64,000 nt of DNA from Allantophomopsis cytisporea (Eukaryota > Ascomycota > Leotiomycetes > Phacidiales > Phacidiaceae), in contig CP103030.1 in NCBI GenBank assembly GCA_024752435.1, forward strand, positions 434,001-498,000, read 5' to 3'. Shown piece by piece: positions 61,186-64,000 of the stretch. Each line of letters starts with the position of its first letter. The first letter of the stretch is position 1. The notes beneath the pieces are model-generated. The model saw nothing but the letters and a program-made list of their open reading frames with translations, ran no database searches and was not told the DNA's origin. A program made the position numbers and the translations under genes.

Positions 61186-61266
61186 AACACACACACACAC
61201 ACACACACACACTCACTCACTCTTTCACTCACTCTCTCACTCTCTCTCACTCACTCACTCACTCAC
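61186..61266. repeat. (CA)n passing into (CACT)n
   Basis: Thirteen CA units followed by CACT/CTCT tetramers to 61266, all in the C/T/A-rich leader zone upstream of the CP2 gene. Confidence 0.8.
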
Positions 61267-62166
61267 AATCATACACACTCACTCCATCTATCTTTCTCTC
61301 CCCCTTCTCCCTCTCTCCCTCTCTATCTTCCTCAACTCACACATGACTCAATCATATACACCACCCACATTCATGAGCCCAAGGCTGTTGCACTATATTA
61401 TTCATTCTCTTTGCCTGATTTTTATTTATTTTTGTTTTTATGATTTATTTATTTATTTATTCATAGCTTAACTACTTGAACCTCCCCATACTACATAAGG
61501 ACTACTTAACTACATTCATTCACGACCTTATTACTACTATTCATGTTATGCAACCCGTTACCTACTACATCCACACCCACCACCACTACTAAAAAAAACC
61601 ACCGTTAATCTCACATCCCCTCGCCCCTAAACCTACACCCCCTACCCTACCTACCTTCAAAACCTTGGCCATCGACTTACTTACTATTACTACTACATAC
61701 CTACCTCTATCCTCGATCACATAACTCTTCGTTCAAAAATCTCCCAAGTCTCGATTTCAGAGAAAATAAAAAGGAAGAGAGATCTCCCAGGACAACTTAT
61801 CTATTATTACTCTCCCCTCCATCTTTTACATATCATTCATACAAAAAAGAAGTCCCGGACCCATAATCCAAGCTCTATCCACTTTCCCTCGTCTCCACTG
61901 CTACGGACCTCTCATACATACAAAGCTGCCAAACGCCGTGACAGCTTCTTGCGCCTGAGACAGATCTCCTCGTCCAGAACGATACACGAAAGACGCGCAA
62001 TTTAATTCTCTCTATCCATTGCAAACCTTTGCCCACCGACTTATGAGAGCAGCAGTGGATCATAAATAATCCATTGCCGCATGTCACACTTGAGCGCGCT
62101 TTTCCCCATCACCAAAACGACTTCAAAGTAGGAACAGCGAGCTGTGTGACAGCTACAATCTTCCCA

Positions 62167-64000
62167 ATGTTTCGAAATCGGTAAGTCGCGCCCATTTGTT
62201 ATTCGATTTTTTAAAAATTCCCAGCAAATGATCTCGAAAAAGAAAATAGAAAAGAGTTCCCCCCCAAAACATTCCTACTTGGTTGTTTCTTGGTCGTCGA
62301 ATTGTTGCTTGTTGCGTCGTGGAGCATTGCTGACACTTGCGATAGTACCTCATCGCAGAAGCCGGGTAACGAGCTCTACGAAAACTTCCGCCAGCACTTC
62401 CCTCAGATAACCAGCGCAACATCATCTTCTGGAAGCAATTCTGGAAACACTTCTCTCGATGCTACCCAAAATGCAGCCGCCGCGACTCTGGATAAGTATG
62501 TCTATCACCGACTCTTCAGTCTGCTCATACAGCGATTCGACTATGGCCTCGCACTCCCAGCCTTGGACTTCGACCTTAGAGTGTCATCTTGAAATCATAC
62601 TAACATTTCCAGCAGGCAACAAAACCTAGGCCCCAGCGATATCAAAGATCTGGATCCCACTCCTCGAGCTCAACATCAAGAGCCATGGCGTTTCACACCG
62701 TCTTTGTTGGATCCTAACTCTTACGCATTTCACAACTTTGCAAATCAACCACCAGGTTACTATACCCCTACACCTGGAGGCTCAAATACCTTATATCATA
62801 GCCAAGCAGGCGACCTTCATACTCCAGGAATGGGCATGGGAATGGGACTGGGTACGCCATTATCTCTTCCTCAGCTCGAAGGAGGTGTTCATGCGGGCTC
62901 GATGATGGAGATGCCAGGTTTCACGCATATGCAACCGCAACTATTCCAAAATTACAATCCATTTGGTCCCCCACAGTCCCATCCGCAACAATCTTCATTT
63001 GCGCCATCATCATTCTTACACCAGGACACTGGTTACGAGACCATGGAGCAAGACGGATCACCTTTGGGCGATGGAAGAATGGACTCAATGGACTCCATGG
63101 ACTCAACAATGCATCACCAGTCTCCACTGATACATTACCAGCCAAGATACGATTCTGGTTTTGTCCCTTCAGTCCCAGCATCGGCGGAGAAGTTTCGATT
63201 TCACGTTACCCTCAATGCGCCAACCGCAATGATCAAGAGCGCAGATGAGATCCCCGTCACCTACCTTAACAAAGGACAGGCTTATTCCGTTTCGATTATC
63301 GATACTTTGCCAAGTGTGCCAGCTTCGGCTGGTACTCGCTACCGTACCTTTGTTAGAATTTCCTTCGAAGACGAGCAGCAACGACAAAAGCCAGCGACTT
63401 GTTGGCAACTCTGGAAGGAGGGACGCGGAACTAACGAAGCTCATCAACGTGGTGGCAAGCTTCAGGCTGTGGAATACGTCGAAGCTAATCAGCCAGCAGA
63501 CAGCGACGACAAAAGGACTCGGGTGGACTTGGATACGGCATCTTTCGATGGCTTTTCCGTACTATGGACACCAGGCGCTAATGGTTTAAACGAATGCAAC
63601 ATTGCCGTACGCTTCAACTTCCTTTCTACTGACTTTAGCCATTCCAAGGGAGTGAAGGGTATTCCAGTACGACTCTGTGCGAAGACGGAGATGATCAGTA
63701 CAGGATCACCTCGCGCAAACTCTGAGCCCGCCGAGGTAGCTTTCTGTAAGGTCAAACTCTTCAGAGACCACGGCGCTGAACGCAAGCTCTCGAATGATGT
63801 CGCCCATGTCAAGAAGACCATCGACAAGCTCAAGCAGCAGATAGCTCAAGCGGAGACGGGTATGAAGGACTTTAAGCGCAAACGGAACTCCATTGTCTCG
63901 AAGCCACAGCCGGCTCAACGACCCGGAAAGGTCCAGAAACACAAGCGCACATGGTCGATGTCCTCAACTAGCTCGGCCGGCGGTAGAGTAGCCATGGAGG
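62167..64000 (+). CDS. CP2/grainyhead-like transcription factor (3' end outside window)
   Basis: Exons 62167..62180, 62346..62495 and 62613..64000 (open at the edge), with introns of 165 and 117 nt. For intron 1 the acceptor after GATAG (62345) is chosen because the next one, ten bases on, breaks frame. The protein starts MFRNRTSSQKPGNELYENF. Residues to about 245 are Gln/Met/Pro-rich (activation-type, with a MDSMDSMDS run). A CP2 DNA-binding domain follows from about 246: KFRFHVTLNAPTAMI, VTYLNKGQAYSVSI, YRTFVRISFEDE, FDGFSVLWTPGANGLNECNI, IPVRLCAKTE. A basic helical tail comes next. Grainyhead/CP2 factors control wall and developmental genes; the Neurospora homologue CSP-2 is needed for conidial separation. 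Orthology to CSP-2 is an inference. The exon 3 acceptor is a NAGNAG site. Confidence 0.92.

Larger units (their letters stand above)
40923..62166. other. 21-kb gene-free region with simple repeats
   Basis: No ORF in this interval shows a domain, a splice-consistent extension or a conserved start. The longest frames (48516-49079 minus, 187 codons; 52359-52895 minus, 178 codons) look like chance. It differs from the 24-29 kb block in being less AT-rich and carrying many microsatellites, G-rich tracts and a recurring TACGGAG core (ten copies between 47.1 and 59.2 kb). No transposase, reverse transcriptase, tRNA or rRNA was recognised. From about 59.2 kb on, the plus strand becomes strongly C/T-biased, leading up to the grainyhead-like gene. 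Confidence 0.6.

Noticed and set aside
49863..61266. CRISPR-like arrays among the short repeats
   Set aside because: These are contiguous microsatellites without spacers, in a eukaryotic context.

Overview
The window looks like a nuclear fragment of a filamentous ascomycete (Pezizomycotina). Introns are short (47-165 nt) with GT-AG ends and CTAAC-type branch points. The gene set is typical: a DIM-2-type cytosine DNA methyltransferase with BAH domains, a fungal CP2/grainyhead factor, a GH18 chitinase, a secreted type-B carboxylesterase and a WSC protein. The class (perhaps Leotiomycetes) is a guess from overall style and was not tested.

Layout. 1-12.4 kb: a WSC secreted protein cut by the window edge, an F-box-like protein and a divergent mitochondrial-type J-protein sharing a promoter with four GATAAG sites, a small cupin, a frameshifted kinase-like relic, one doubtful small membrane ORF, and trehalose-6-phosphate synthase (TPS1). 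12.4-16 kb: intergenic, with microsatellites. 16-24 kb: DIM-2 methyltransferase and a divergent NYN/PIN-like nuclease-fold protein. 24-33 kb: gene-poor sequence around one four-exon secreted carboxylesterase. 33-41 kb: compact housekeeping cluster with RPS26 and ubiquitin-S27a (divergent, 335 bp apart), GH18 chitinase, TMA16 and EXO1 (divergent, 429 bp apart). 41-62 kb: about 21 kb with no gene I can support, rich in simple repeats, G-rich tracts and a recurring TACGGAG core. 62.2-64 kb: start of a CP2/grainyhead-like transcription factor, cut by the window edge.

How it fits together. Ribosome supply is represented by RPS26, ubiquitin-S27a and TMA16. Genome maintenance is represented by DIM-2 and EXO1. 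Stress or wall physiology is represented by TPS1, WSC and chitinase. There is no operon-like metabolic cluster. The most unusual part is the long gene-free region 5' of the grainyhead-type regulator, which may be an extended regulatory region or a source of noncoding RNA. Gene models were spliced by hand: reading phase was checked at every junction and the joined proteins were compared with remembered family features. No database search was run.
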